Shown: one piece after another, positions 24,310 through 37,331 of the stretch
Layout of the letters: each line of letters begins with the position of its first letter
Position numbering within the stretch: the first letter of the stretch is position 1
Program-made: the position numbers and the translations under genes
From: Microvelia longipes
Taxonomy: Eukaryota > Arthropoda > Insecta > Hemiptera > Veliidae
NCBI GenBank assembly: GCA_018340805.1
Contig: JACMZG010001913.1
Coordinates: 2,570,496 to 2,634,495, forward strand
Reading direction: 5' to 3'
DNA length: 64,000 bases
The notes under the pieces: generated by a model
What the model saw: the letters and a program-made list of their open reading frames with translations, nothing else
What the model was told of the DNA's origin: nothing
Databases searched by the model: none

Positions 24310-24585
24310 AATTCTGGGAATCACACTTCAGGTGCAAATATCCTGGGAGTCCTCGTACACCGTACAATCTTTATCCCAACCTGTGTACAGGGAGGGAACG
24401 ACTGACCCGCGAGAACACGACATTCGAAGGACAACTGCAGTTCGTGTCCGATGCAACTATGGCGTTAGCTGTGGCATTGAGAGACATGCATAATAAGACG
24501 TGTAACACAAGAGAACTGTGCCCGGATATGATTCCTGTACAGGGGAATGTTCTTCTTAGCTACCTAAGGAACGTATCCTTTACTG
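24310..24585 (+). CDS. Exon of a metabotropic glutamate receptor-like class C GPCR (ligand-binding domain)
   Basis: This internal exon is not a whole gene. The reading frame giving 92 residues starts with FWESHFRCKYPG, then has QFVSDATMALAVALRDMHN, CNTRELCPDMIPVQG and LLSYLRNVSFTG. In metabotropic glutamate receptors the same order is seen in the extracellular Venus-flytrap glutamate-binding domain: a FW..NF.C segment, a helix with A.ALHNMH, a LCP.M.PVDG turn and a L.YIRNV.F.G strand. The exon is bounded by a TTTCAG acceptor ending at 24309 and a G/GTAAGT donor starting at 24586; the frame has a stop just upstream of the acceptor, which supports this boundary. Both ends are phase 1 and the length (276) is a multiple of three. 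The NVS triplet is a possible N-glycosylation site. Cysteines typical of the lobe are kept. The best subgroup guess is a divergent insect receptor such as the mangetout type, but this is uncertain. Confidence 0.82.
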
Positions 24586-24615
24586 GTAAGTTAAAAATGC
24601 TTTATTTGTTAAACC

Positions 24616-24925
24616 GGGGGCCCGTTTGACAAAGGTACAAGTCTTTTAGTTACAAAATTGTAAAAAACAGCTTGTAATGACAAACTTACATGTGTTACCA
24701 AATTTGTTGCATTTCTCTATTCAATAAACAACATTTTCTTGTCTATTACAATTACTTGTAACATCTTTTTGTAAAATTTCTACCCAAATCCGAACCTAGG
24801 TAGACTGAGTTACAAGTTCATTTTATTAATTAAAACTTAGATTTTGTCGCAAACTTTTAGTTTATTAGTAATCTAGTGCTCAATAGAGGTTAGCAAAACG
24901 CTTGTTATAAATATTACTTCACTTA
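24616..24925. mobile_element. MITE in the receptor intron, 31 bp after the splice donor
   Basis: Begins GGGGCCCGTTTGACAAAGG and follows, in inverse orientation, the whole copy at 50103-50495 (shared: ACAAGTCTTTTAGTTACAAA, TTACAATTACTTGTAAC, CCGAACCTAGGTAG, AATCTAGTGCTCAATA). The far end is diverged or truncated. Confidence 0.75.
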
Positions 24926-24989
24926 TTTTAGAAATAATTAATTCATATGAATGAGACTGGATTTTAATAACATTTTGACACATTGTTTA

Positions 24990-25665
24990 CAAAAAGTCTT
25001 GTAGGTTATAATCAATTGTAATGATATTCGAGAAACGCTTAATTTTCACACTCACACAAATAAATTTCCCTACATTTTTGACATTATTGTAAACATAAAA
25101 TAAATAAATACATCCATTCTCGGGTATGATGAAAGGCTTTGGGGCTTTGAGTAGGGCATATGTAAGGAATATAATGTAAGACAATAATCTTACATTACAT
25201 GTAAGACAATAATGTATACAACATAAAGAGTGGGTCCCTTATCATACTCTTACCCCATTGTAGATAGTATAATAAGGGACCCACCCTTCATTTAAAAAAA
25301 CCTTGTTATTTGATACATTATTGCCTTAATCTCCCTTATATATGCTCTACTCAATGCCCCAAAGCCTTTCTACAAACCCGAGAATAGATGTATTGTATTT
25401 TTTTTTTGGGTGGGTCCCTTATAATACTCTTACCCCATTGTATAGTATGATAAGGGACCCACCCTTTATATTAGATACATTATTGTCTTAAATCTAATGT
25501 AAGAGTATTTTCTTACATTATCTCCCTTACATATGCCCTACTCAAAGCCCCAAAGCCTTTCTACATACCCGAGAATGGATGTATTTATTTATTTTTGTAT
25601 GTCAAAAATTTGTAGGGAAATTTTTTTTTTTGATTTTACGGGTGGGTCTCTTATCATACTCTAAC
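24990..25665. mobile_element. Cluster of nested palindromic MITEs
   Basis: GGGTGGGTCCCTTATCATACT and its inverse frame two almost perfect palindromes (25216-25290 and 25406-25466), and a third copy of the end is at 25640-25665. Between them is a repeated block CCCTACTCAAAGCCCCAAAG in both orientations. These are copies inserted in or beside one another. Confidence 0.75.
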
Positions 25666-25699
25666 CGCAATTCTTTTGAGTTTGATAGTAATTTACTTT

Positions 25700-26520
25700 T
25701 TTTTTAGGTTTGTCACTTGAGTTTCCAACAACCAAGTCATTGACCTGTGTTGTTAATGACTTGGTTGTTGCCGAAGATTTCAACAACCAAGTCATTAACT
25801 TGTGTTGTTAATGACTTGGTTGTTGCCGAAGTTTACAACAACCAAGTCATGTGTTGTCAATGACTTGGTTGTTGCTGAAGTTTTCAACAACCAAGTCATT
25901 AACATGGACAAGTGACATGTGTTGTTAATGACTTGGTTGTTGCCGAAGTTTTCAACAACCAAGTCATTGACATGTGTTGTTAATGACTTGGTTGTTGCCG
26001 AAGTTTTCAAAAACCAAGTCATTGACATGTGTTGTTAATGACTTGGTTGTTGCCGACGTTTTCAACAACCAAGTCATTGACATGTGTTGTTAATGACTTG
26101 GTTGTGCCGAAGTTCAACAACCAAGTCATGACATGTGTTGTAATGACTTGGTTGTTGCCGAAGTTTTCAAAACCAAGTCATTGACATGTGTTGTTAATGA
26201 CTTGGTTGTTGCCGAAGTTTTCAACAACCAAGTCATTGACATGTGTTGTTAATGACTTGGTTGTTGCCGAAGTTTTCAACAACCAAGTCATTGACATGTG
26301 TTGTTAATGACTTGGTTGTTGCCGAGTTTTCAACAACCAAGTCATTGACATGTGTTGTTAATGACTTGGTTTTGTTCCGAAGTTGACATGTGTTGTTAAT
26401 GACTTGGTTGTTGCCGAAGTTTTCAAATACCAAGTCATTGACATGTGTTGTTAATGACTTGGTTGTTGCCGAAATTTTCAACAACTAAGTCATTAACATG
26501 TGTTGTTAATGACTCAACAA
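25700..26520. repeat. 55-bp hairpin-forming tandem array, about 14 copies
   Basis: Each unit holds CAACAACCAAGTCATT and the inverse AATGACTTGGTTGTTG around a short ACATGTGTTGTT spacer, so each unit can fold on itself. The minus-strand ORFs of 77-83 residues are by-products. Confidence 0.95.
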
Positions 26521-28185
<1,665 letters not shown>

Positions 28186-28339
28186 TAACTCTCAAATTCA
28201 AAAATTCAAACGAAACTGGGTATATAGCGTCATGTTGAGGGGGGGGGGTACGAAGTCTATTTATAGAAAATTCATAACTCTATGAACCCAAGGAATAAGA
28301 AAAAGCTCTAAAGGTATTAAAAACATTTTTTGACTTAAA

Positions 28340-28495
28340 ATATGATTAAAACAAGGAGTCATATATTGCGTAATATAATACCATTGGCTGTTGTTTATTT
28401 GATTATATTTATAGTATAAGGTGTTCAGATTACTTTTTCTATGTTTAAAATTTCAACCAATAGGGTCTCTCTAGTTATAACATCTCTATGATATG
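28340..28495. repeat. Interspersed repeat family A, partial copy
   Basis: TTGTTTATTTGATTATAT, AAGGTGTTCAGATTAC, TTTCAACCAATAGGGTCTC align with the second half of family A. Confidence 0.65.
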
Positions 28496-28894
28496 ATTTA
28501 TGAAAGCATTCCTGTTTTTAACGACCCTAAAAATATAGATTAGCCAAAAATACTTGCATGAAGCTTTCCTGTTACACCTAATGTATTTGCTCTGGTAATT
28601 TTATTCTATTATTTATTTAGAATTTCAAAAGTTTTATTTTTAGTTTTATTCCAACTAATGAATACACCAAATCAAATGTTCGGTACTACTTTAATCAACT
28701 TAATTGGCATCGAAAGGTTACATCGCTGCTTGAATCCCAATTTAAGTTAATCATGCTTTTATGAACACGTTTTAAGTTTTTTCATCCTTTTTTCCAGTCT
28801 GTAGGTAATTGGAACATAGGATGAGTTTTACTTTTATCATGACGCCGGCTGTTAAGGTCAGAAATTGAAGATTACCTTTTAGCGAATTATCTTT

Positions 28895-29160
28895 GTTAAA
28901 AACTCAAAAACTCGATAAAAGAGGAAGAAGTCTCTCGACAAAAATAAATTTCTTTTTAGCAAAGCGCTTTCAACCTAACAAGAGGTCATTATCAGTGCTA
29001 CCCGTTGAATAAAGAAGAGGGTGATAGATGAGTCTTACAGATAAGATAGACTCACTATCAACGGCTAGCACTGATGATGACCTCTTGTTAGATTGAAAGC
29101 GCTTTGCTATAAAGAAATATATTTTTGTGGAGAGACTTCTTCCTCTTTTATTAAGATAAA
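28895..29160. repeat. Fold-back repeat with a hammerhead-like motif in each arm
   Basis: Left arm (28895-29009) and right arm (29055-29160) are inverted copies of one another separated by a short spacer. Each arm contains CTGAT(A/G)ATGACCT, then AGGTTGAAA or AGATTGAAA, then GCGCTTT: minus strand 28961-28995 and plus strand 29071-29105. The left arm keeps a GACCU/AGGUU stem, and AGCGCT is palindromic. The layout looks like two Penelope-like element ends in inverted orientation. Confidence 0.6.
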
Positions 29161-29397
29161 CTCCATTAACGCTCACCTTAGTTCTTCAAAAACTAGAGGT
29201 TAAAAATAAATATGTTTTAGGCACATGGCCTATTTGCTATTTGCCGAAAGCCGGCTCTGTCAATTTATTTATTTTTAATAGATAATGTTTAGTGGAGAGA
29301 CGTGGGTTCTTAGTGTTATTTATTGTGAAGTACTCCACGGCGCTTTTAATAGCCATAAAAGTCATCAAGGATTACATTTTTCACCGGGAAATAGGTC

Positions 29398-29456
29398 TTG
29401 ACCACTGATACAAAACATGATGTGCTATTAGTGTTCATGAACCTTTGATCTCCTCT
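29398..29456 (-). repeat. Interspersed repeat E, copy 2
   Basis: Inverse of 18282-18346. Both copies lie next to a (TA)n tract. Confidence 0.75.
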
Positions 29457-29507
29457 TTAACTGAATAATTTCAAACGGGCTATGTTTAAGTTCAAGAAAG
29501 AAGTATA

Positions 29508-29508
<1 letters not shown>

Positions 29509-29572
<64 letters not shown>
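29509..29572. repeat. (TA)n microsatellite
   Basis: Alternating TA. Confidence 0.97.
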
Positions 29573-29649
29573 TGGGGAACTGAATCAAGTAAAATCGGAG
29601 TAGATACGATTACTCTTAGAGTAGAGCCACGAGACCTATTTCACTTTTC

Positions 29650-29840
29650 TACCTTGAACAGTTTTATGTGTGAGTATTAACAGTTTTATGATGTGAGGTC
29701 AAACAATTTAAAAAAATATTAAATTTGACCTTGTGGGAAAATGGTTGAAGATCAGGGTTTATATTATAGGACATTTTTTGTTCCCTTTGAGGAGTACTAT
29801 TACATCCTTCTTTGGTGGACACTTTATATGGAACACCCTG
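29650..29840. repeat. Repeat end with GGAACACCCTGTAT
   Basis: The edge GGAACACCCTGTAT at about 29828-29842 is like the GGACCACCCTGTATATA edge at about 57440-57455. Such CACCCTGTATA ends are common in arthropod interspersed repeats. Two 60-65 residue ORFs on opposite strands are not credible. Confidence 0.45.
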
Positions 29841-30306
29841 TATGGTGACGATTTTGGCCACACCACATTCCTTATGATGAAATTTGGAATTATTTTAACT
29901 GTTAAGAGGGAGTAAATAGTTTTATTGAATTTGAGGAAAATGTCTACTTTTATACGTATCTATAATGATATATTAAATTTTAATTAACCTCTTTTGTTTT
30001 TTGCGTGGTATGCAATGTGAAAATTGTTAGGAATTTCCCAACCATTTTCACTATTTATGGCGATGGAAAATCAGGTGAAAGTGGTAATATTACCCCAGTA
30101 ATGTTCGCTACAGAGGTTGGGTAATTTCAAGCTCGGAATGTTGTGGTAACCCTGGTTTCGCAGGTTTTCACTCGAGCTATGAATACCTAGTTTCGATTTA
30201 TAAAGAGAATATTTGAAAATTAAATCTATTCTTAGATTTTCTTAACTTTAAACAAAAGGCCCTACCAGAAAATATTTAATTTAGCACGGGTATTTAATAG
30301 GAATAA

Positions 30307-30779
30307 AAAAAATATAATAAAATACCCTTTCAGGGCCTTTGGGACTATCAAGGTATTTACTTTGCGGGAACCACCTTAGTTGAATTGCATCTACAATCCT
30401 CTAAGAATTATTGAAAGTTGGCGAAATATTTTTAATAAAAATACTATTGATATAATCTTAGATCATAGGTCCGGGGTGCGCAGTGTGGGCAATAATAACA
30501 AAAAGTTCTCATATTAACAATATTTTAATTATTAATTATTAATAAAAAGCGAGGGTAACACATGGTAAAAAATTAAAACCTAATCGTCTTGAACATCATT
30601 TTCTTCTTAAATTATTATTCATTAAGTTAAATTGTTAAATTGTTATTCATAAGTACACAAGTTAATACTGCAGACAATATATATTTTAAATGATTTTATT
30701 CCTCACACGCAGCCCGTGAACCCCGTACCTCCGGTACAGAAATCGAGTGCCTATTCGAGCACGGCCACGGAGGCTGATA
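30307..30779 (-). mobile_element. tRNA-derived SINE split by a later insertion
   Basis: ATTTAATAGGAATAA occurs at 30292-30306 and 30780-30794 as the target duplication. The tRNA-like head lies at about 30716-30779 and the body and tail at 30307-30481. About 235 bp of AT-rich sequence (30482-30715) interrupts it; short GCGCAG/ACGCAG motifs flank this inner insertion. Confidence 0.85.
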
Positions 30780-30824
30780 ATTTAATAGGAATAATCCGTT
30801 TAAAACAAAGAGTTGTGTTTAGTT

Positions 30825-31460
30825 CTGCTTCGTTCGTCCTCAGAATATACAATTAATATTCTATAAATTAATATTGCAACACCTATGAAAGTAAATACAT
30901 TCGTTTAAGTCCTAGCTGTCGCCCATGCAGGAACTGACCACGCTTGGTGTTGCTTAACTTTTATGATTTAACAAAACATTATAGATATACTTTTCATATG
31001 GAAACGAAACTTAATGTATTTATTTATTATGTAATGTTATATAAATTCAAAAATTCAGTTAACTTCTACTGAATTTAAACTTAGATTATTTCTTATTCGT
31101 ACAATTTTTTTAAAATAACGTGCATATGTTATTTAATAATAATTGAACTAATTCGGAAAATAAGATGGAATATAAGCACATATATTAGCGTAGTTTAATG
31201 ATTCTTCGAAATTTTTGCTGAGTCATTGTTGAGTAATTAATGACGTCATAAAAAGTATTTTCTGAATAGCACAACTGCTGCAGTTGACTGTTTTTGTACA
31301 AAGTTTTAATTCTCTAGCATAAATACCCTAGGGGCTACGATAATAACAGACACACACACATACACATACAGACAATATTGTGAAAACCACATAGAAACCT
31401 TAAAAACACCTAAAACGGATAATTCCGGTGACATCGTGGTCACGGATTTTTGCGGATTTA
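30825..31460 (+). repeat. Family B copy
   Basis: CTGCTTCGTTCGTCCTCAG, GTCGCCCATGCAGGAACTGA, TGACGTCA at 31241-31248, CTCTAGCATAAATACCCTAG and ACACATACACATACAGAC in family order. Confidence 0.8.
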
Positions 31461-31539
31461 TATATCTAAGGTATAAAGGTTCATTCCGATTCGAATGAAG
31501 TGTTTAAAAGTTCAGAGGCGATACGCACATTTAATGCTT

Positions 31540-32620
31540 CAATGCTGGGTTTTCTTACATTATATAAATTTATAACTACAAACAAATTCCGGCGCGGAGT
31601 TCCCCTGTCGGGCGAATTTCTAGTAGAATGCGTGTTTTCGTGCTTAACAACCCATTTCTTGCTTAAGGTTCCGGTTTATGCTTTAGAACCTAAGCAGTTA
31701 CTCGATTGTCAAGCACTGCTCGTAACTAATTCTGTCCGTATATTTCAAAAGATATAAGCTTAAAACCTTTAAAGAAAACAACTGAGCATTAAACTAGTGC
31801 AAGTTATGGTAAACATGGTTAATATTTAATACACTTGAGTTTAAAAAAAATATATATTTAAATTGTCAAACCACAATACATAAAAAAGAAAAACTGACCG
31901 GTTTCGACTATTACTTAGTCATCTTCAGAGTACTTTTTATAAACTGAGTTGCTTAAATTGAAGGAGAAGGTCTAAGATGTGTGTGGGGGTGGGGTGTTGT
32001 TAGATGAGTGGTGGGAGAGGGTTAATTTCGGATCTGGATTCTAGGGAACCATCAGGTATAAGGGATAACATACTTACTTAAATTATATAATTAAAAGTCC
32101 AAAGACAACTCTAATGGTAAATCTAGAGAGAAGGAGAAGACTTATAGGATACTTATAACTACTAATACAATGGTTAAAATTGCACTTAATAACTAATGGT
32201 AAAATAAATTTTATAACTTAACTAAAAAAAAAATAAAAAAATAAAATAAAAATAAATAAATAAATACAATGGTTAAAATTGCACTTAATAACTAATGGTA
32301 TAATAAATTGTATAACTTAACTAAAGTCAAGTGTATTAAATAGTTATGGTGCAAGTTATGGTGTTCACTGCCAATTTTAAAGGCATAGTTTTGTATAGTC
32401 AACAGGATAATGGTCGCATTTCCTTAAAAAAAATACAGAAAAATGATTTGCGATTAGCTAGATAATTGAGTAACTGTTCAAGTTATAAAGCATAAACCGC
32501 ATGCTTAAGCAAGAAATGGATTGTTAAGCACGGAAACACGCATTCCAAAGGAAATTCGCCCGACATGCGGACCACCGCGCCAAAATTTGTAGGTACATCA
32601 TATTAGTTGTAGCGTTTAGA
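31540..32620. mobile_element. Inverted-arm element of about 1.1 kb
   Basis: About 150 bp at 31555-31710 recurs in inverse orientation at 32465-32610 (shared pieces: GTCGGGCGAATTTC, AATGCGTGTTT, GTGCTTAACAA, CATTTCTTGCTTAAG, GGTTTATGCTTTA). The interior includes the hammerhead-like motif at 31896-31928 and a duplicated 65-bp segment (about 32160-32222 and 32265-32330). The 85-residue ORF across the left arm is not conserved in the right arm and is not taken as a gene. Confidence 0.6.
31896..31928 (-). ncRNA. Hammerhead-like motif with palindromic ACCGGT in place of stem III
   Basis: On the minus strand: CTGAAGA, one extra T, a five-pair stem GACTA/TAGTC, GAAA whose last A begins ACCGGT, then C. 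The palindrome ACCGGT is what two molecules would need in order to form a shared stem III with a GUC cleavage site. It lies between the inverted arms of the element at about 31555-32610. Confidence 0.5.
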
Positions 32621-32949
32621 AACAGTAGAAATGCGATTTATTTCTACCCAAATACCTGTAAGTGATCTAACCCAACATTCTTAAAGTCTGACTGCTTGCC
32701 ATTTTTTATTTTCTTAATCCTGGACGTATTCCAACTTTTCTTGAAAATTGTCTGCTCGCTTGGGTTAGTTTTCCACGTATTAGGTTTCCCAGGTAACCCT
32801 TGGATTAATTTCAGAAGGAAAAACTTAGTCGGTATGCTGGAAAAATCAATTACATTTTCCTTGTAATTGGATAAAACCGAATTATATCTGAGTTTTGTCG
32901 GTAAATTGGATGTTACTGGTTATAAAGACGTGTCTAATAGTTTTATTAT

Positions 32950-33880
32950 TAAAATCCGGGTATGGGGTACCTCAGAACATTCCCTTACAACATCGGATTC
33001 GCTACGCTCATCCTTCTTATTTTGGATTCGCTTCTCTCATCTTTAGACAGGTGGCCGCGTGACCATCTGTTATAATTAATATTAATTTAAATTCAAAAAC
33101 GCAAAACATTTCAGAAAATTCAACTATTTAAAAGTCAACTAATTTCTATGTCCACCTATTAGTCTCAAGCCAAATTATTACATTTTAAGTAATAATGTTA
33201 CATTTACCTAAACCACGCAAGGAGTATCACCACTGGGTGATTCCTCCTATCAGACTGCCAAATACTCTTAACCAGCATGAGCACTATGTCAAATACCCAT
33301 TTATTGTAGACAATAACAATAAAGTTAAAAAAAAAAATAGACAGTGAAAAAAAGTTTTCTACTCCCAGCAGTCACCCAGCCAGTCACCTACCTTACTCGA
33401 TGGCATTAACATTAGTGATCTAACATAAGTCATAGATATATTTACTTTAGCACGGACTAAAAGTACATACTTATTACTTAAAGAGTACCAAATTTAAACT
33501 TAATTACCTTATTTTTCGATTTATACTGCTTTTAAAAAAACTTATACCAGCGTAAAATTAACTGATGCTAAAAATGAAATAAAACATTTTTTGTTCTTGT
33601 AAATTTTTACTGGCACGCTAAAGTCAAATTGATCCCAATGTTTTTCAATGTTTCATGAATTTTTCCTGAGTCGTTACAGCCGTTTAATGACCTGACTAGA
33701 AACCTATTTCAAAAACCAAGTTTTAACTCTCAAGCCTAAATACATTTAGAGCTACGATTAAAACAGACACACTCACACACCTACAGATAGAAAACTGTGT
33801 GGAACCACTATTTTTAAGGTGGTCTTAAAACACTTAAAACGGATAATTCAGGTTAAATTATGCTTTCGGATTTTCAGTCT
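32950..33880 (+). repeat. Family B copy, middle expanded
   Basis: Head GGGTATGGGGTACCTC and CGGATTCGCTACGCTCATCC; tail CTCAAGCCTAAATACATTTAG and CACACACCTACAGATAG. The middle (33100-33450) contains unrelated sequence and is longer than in other copies. Confidence 0.7.
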
Positions 33881-34779
33881 AAACCTTTTTGCCGTAAGTT
33901 TATTTATCAGCCGTAAGTTGATAGATAAGTGTTTGCTAGTATGCAACAAAGGAAACATTGCCCACTCGTGCCAGTAATTACCTGTTACGGCTTCGCCTCT
34001 GCAAGCAATTCACAATTTGCCTGACTTGGCTTCCCCTCTTCAGGCGAAGCCAAAAATAGGTGAAATAATAAATACCAAGACCATCCCTATTTATCCCTAT
34101 ATTCATTGAGTGACACATTTCCCCCTTTTTCTCTGCTTAGTTTTGACATTAAAAGAGTAGAAGCAAAACGTTTGTGCCACACTAGTGTGAACGTAGCAAG
34201 TGAAATTTACTCTTGTATTAACAATTTTACTATGCTCATCATATAAATATAATGTAACAGGCCAATCTTTACAAGAGATTATCATAAGATTAATATTATC
34301 TTGTAAATTTCAATGAAACCATCATTTATGCGTAACATTAATTAACTATAAAACACCAAGGGGCAAAAACAAAGTAGCCGGACTAAAGAGAAAACAGGAG
34401 TAAATCCCTATGAGACCAAATCAGGGGCAACTTACCATCAAAAAGGCTTTTTGCGTTCAATTAATCAGGTATTTAATTATATCCTAATTTATTCCATTAG
34501 GGTTGCTTTGGTAATTAATTATTTACTGTGGGAAAATCTAATCTTCGAGGTGAGACTTGACCTTCCCTGGATCTATACTTTGTGACGAATTAGTAACTTA
34601 AGGCGAACCCTGTTTTAAAATATCTAACTTTATATTTCACTGATAAATTGATCAATACATAACGGAAGCAACTTAGTTTTTAAGATAAACAATTTTCACC
34701 TCTAATGAAGGTTTACTACCTGGTTTTTAGAAAGGAAAGAGTTATTTACATCCTTGCCAACTGTTAGAGGAGGTTGTAA

Positions 34780-35000
34780 TAGTTATTTACGTACCAAGGG
34801 CGGAAAAAGTGTCATCACGCCCCGGTTTTTTGTTGGGTCCTGAGGCGTAAGCCGAGGGAACCATTATGTTTAAACCCAGAGGCGTAGCCGAGGGAACGAG
34901 CAAGTTTACTCCTGAGGCGTAGCCAAGGTAACAAATTTAAGAGAGGTTAGTGGCTGTTCTTCCCCGTGGTACGTACAAGATTTTTCCTCTAGAAGGGAGA
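34780..35000. repeat. Repeat family C (GAGGCG-AAGCCGAGGG blocks)
   Basis: Alternating TCCTGAGGCGTAAGCCGAGG-type blocks with TAGTTATTTACGTACCAAGG at one edge and GTACGTACAAGATTTT at the other. Same makeup as the inner arms at 11012-11285 and 11915-12172. Confidence 0.75.
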
Positions 35001-35337
35001 AAAATTTTACACTTTTTATTTTATAATTTTATTTTATAAATTTTACACTTTACAACTTTTATTTTATTTAAACATACAAGCTTTCGCATTATTTAAAATA
35101 TTTAACTAGATACTCACAAGAAGAACACTAAAAACCACAAAATTGTTATTTACCCAACAAAAAATAAGTAAAAAATAAAAATAATCATAGATAAATGAAA
35201 AGATACAGGTTGGCTTGCTTAGTCTTCAATTCAAATTAACAGAAGCCAACTTAGATTGTTCTTTTGATTTAAAGTCAACAGTGATTTTTATCCAGAATAC
35301 TTCCCGAGTTATAAACAAATTTGTCAAGTATAAATTT

Positions 35338-35480
35338 AAACATTATCTTCGTTTCTTTTTTATCTTATTTAGTTCCCGTTTTATCTTCGTTTCTTTTTTA
35401 TCTTATTTAGTTCGTTTTATCTTATTTAGTTCTCGTTTTATCTTATTTAGTTCTCGTTTTATCTTCGTTTTATTTTAGTT
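35338..35480 (+). repeat. Short tandem repeat (about 22 bp)
   Basis: TTTATCTTATTTAGTTCTCG and near variants recur about six times. It makes up the end of an 87-residue ORF. Confidence 0.85.
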
Positions 35481-35939
35481 AAAAAAACTCAAGTTTAAGT
35501 GAATGAATAACTACAACACTGTCAAACATAATTATTTTAGACCAAAACAAATAATATGAAGAAACAAAGAAATCTATTTGATTGTTTACTAGTATTTTTT
35601 TGTTTACTTTTGAATTAATAAAAGTTAAATACAGGTTAAAGATGTTATGTGTCTTTAATTCGCCATAATACTTGTAATAGCTGATCTAGTTACTACGTTG
35701 TTTACTTAAAACACGCTAAAGATAAAGTAAGAAAAATACTGACGCCATTTTTAATTCTGCCGTATTTAAGTAAAAATGATACGTTTTTTCTAGTTTAGAC
35801 GTTGCAACATTTTAATGCTTTATACTAAATAACGGTAAATTCAACATGGCGGCCGTAATTTGTTAAAATAATTGGTTTTTACTAATTTTATAAGAATTTA
35901 CAAGATAAAGATAAATTCTAATGTACTTTAAATACTTGG

Positions 35940-36410
35940 CGAGAAAAGCGAGTACTATTTACTGTCTACTACTAATAACTACAATCTTGAAAGCGAAGCG
36001 GGCACCTTATAATCATAGATTTACGCCATTAAGCGAGCGAAGCAACTAATTTAATGTCCATTATTATAAACATGCACTCTGAGCAAGCGAAGCGATCTCT
36101 TGTTTATTGTCTATTATCATAAGCATTCACTCTCTTGCGAGCAAAGCGAGCCTTATTTACCATGTTAAATTTTAAACATACGCAATCTGGCAATCCAAGT
36201 GAGTCTTTTTTGATATGTCATATTATAAACATACGCAATCAAGCGAGCGAAGCGAGCTATAATTTAATGTCTATTATTATGAACATACACACTCTAGCTA
36301 GTGAAACAAGCCTTCTTTACTAAGTATTATTAAAAATAATAGCGAGCGAAGCGACCCCTCTTTACGTACAATGGTCGTATATACGACATCTAGCACGCGA
36401 AGCGAGCCTT
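35940..36410. repeat. Degenerate array of GCGAGCGAAGCGAGC blocks
   Basis: About eight blocks spaced 50-65 bp apart, separated by TTTAATGTCTATTATTATAA and ACATACGCAATC. The block at 36242-36258 reads AGC-GA-GCGAAGC-GA-GCT and can fold. Confidence 0.85.
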
Positions 36411-36621
36411 TTTTCTATCTAAAATTTTAAAGGTAAGTAATACAGTGGGCGGAACTAGCCTTCTATGCAATGTAAAATTCTTGGCATAGATAGATCAAAC
36501 AAATCTGCTAGTTTTCATTTTCATTTCATTTGGAGTAATCCAGTGTATTAGTGTATATTGAATGAGAAGTGCAAGTTTAAAAAATGATTAAAAATTGAAA
36601 AAAAAAACTATTAATGCTAAG

Positions 36622-36866
36622 TTGGCACTCTAGAGGAATAAAATAACTACTTCTGTCTTACTAATACACTATATTTCGTCCTCTACCTCTGGGCATATTC
36701 ATGTAATCTACAATTATAGAATCAACTATACAAATACATTTCCTTACCTAATGTATTTGTATTGAATCTATGTTTGTAGATTACATGAATATGCCCTGAG
36801 GTAAGGAGCCGAAATATAGTAAATAGTAGGACAGAGTAGTTATTTATTCCTCTTAGTGCCAAACCT
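36622..36866. mobile_element. Palindromic fold-back element (about 245 bp)
   Basis: Arms share TTGGCACTCTAGAGGAAT, ACTATATTTCG, GGGCATATTCATGTAATCTA. A related single edge (CTATATTTCGCCCTTTAG, GGGCATATTCATGT) is at about 55735-55780, showing a dispersed family. Confidence 0.75.
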
Positions 36867-36874
36867 TAGCATTT

Positions 36875-37331
36875 ATAAGGCGCGGTCGAATATCTAGAAC
36901 GTTGGATCACCAACAAACTTTTTTTATATTTTTTTTTTTCAAAATTTCAGTAAATAGCCGAATTTTGTATAAATAAAGCCTATTTCCGTAATCTGCACCT
37001 CTTTTGGTTAATCTCAGAAGAGTATGTACATTTCACTCAACGATTTATTTTTTAATCTAACTTGGTACATACATAACTACTGTTTAGACGTCAATGGTAA
37101 CAAACACAAAGTATTGACGTCCTAACAGTAGTTATGTATGTACCAAGTTGAAATTAAAAATAAATCGTTTGATGATGTTTAAATACTCTTTAGGATTAAC
37201 CAAAGAGCGGCCCAGATACGAGAATAGGCGTCATTTATCAACAAACCGCTTAATTACTGAAAAGTTTTGAAAAAAAAATTATAAAAAGTTTGTGGTGGAA
37301 TCCAACGTTTAATATAGTCGACCGCCGCCTT
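36875..37331. mobile_element. Long-TIR MITE (about 455 bp)
   Basis: AAGGCGCGGTCGA at the left matches TCGACCGCCGCCTT at the right. The arms include AACGTTGGATCACC, TCAACGATTTATTTTT and AACTTGGTACATACATAAC and run almost to the centre at about 37100. ATTTA-like bases flank both ends. Confidence 0.75.

Noticed and set aside
25795..26484. CRISPR-like array at 25.7-26.5 kb (and 45-46.7 kb)
   Set aside because: No unique spacers between repeats; the units are contiguous minisatellites in eukaryotic DNA.
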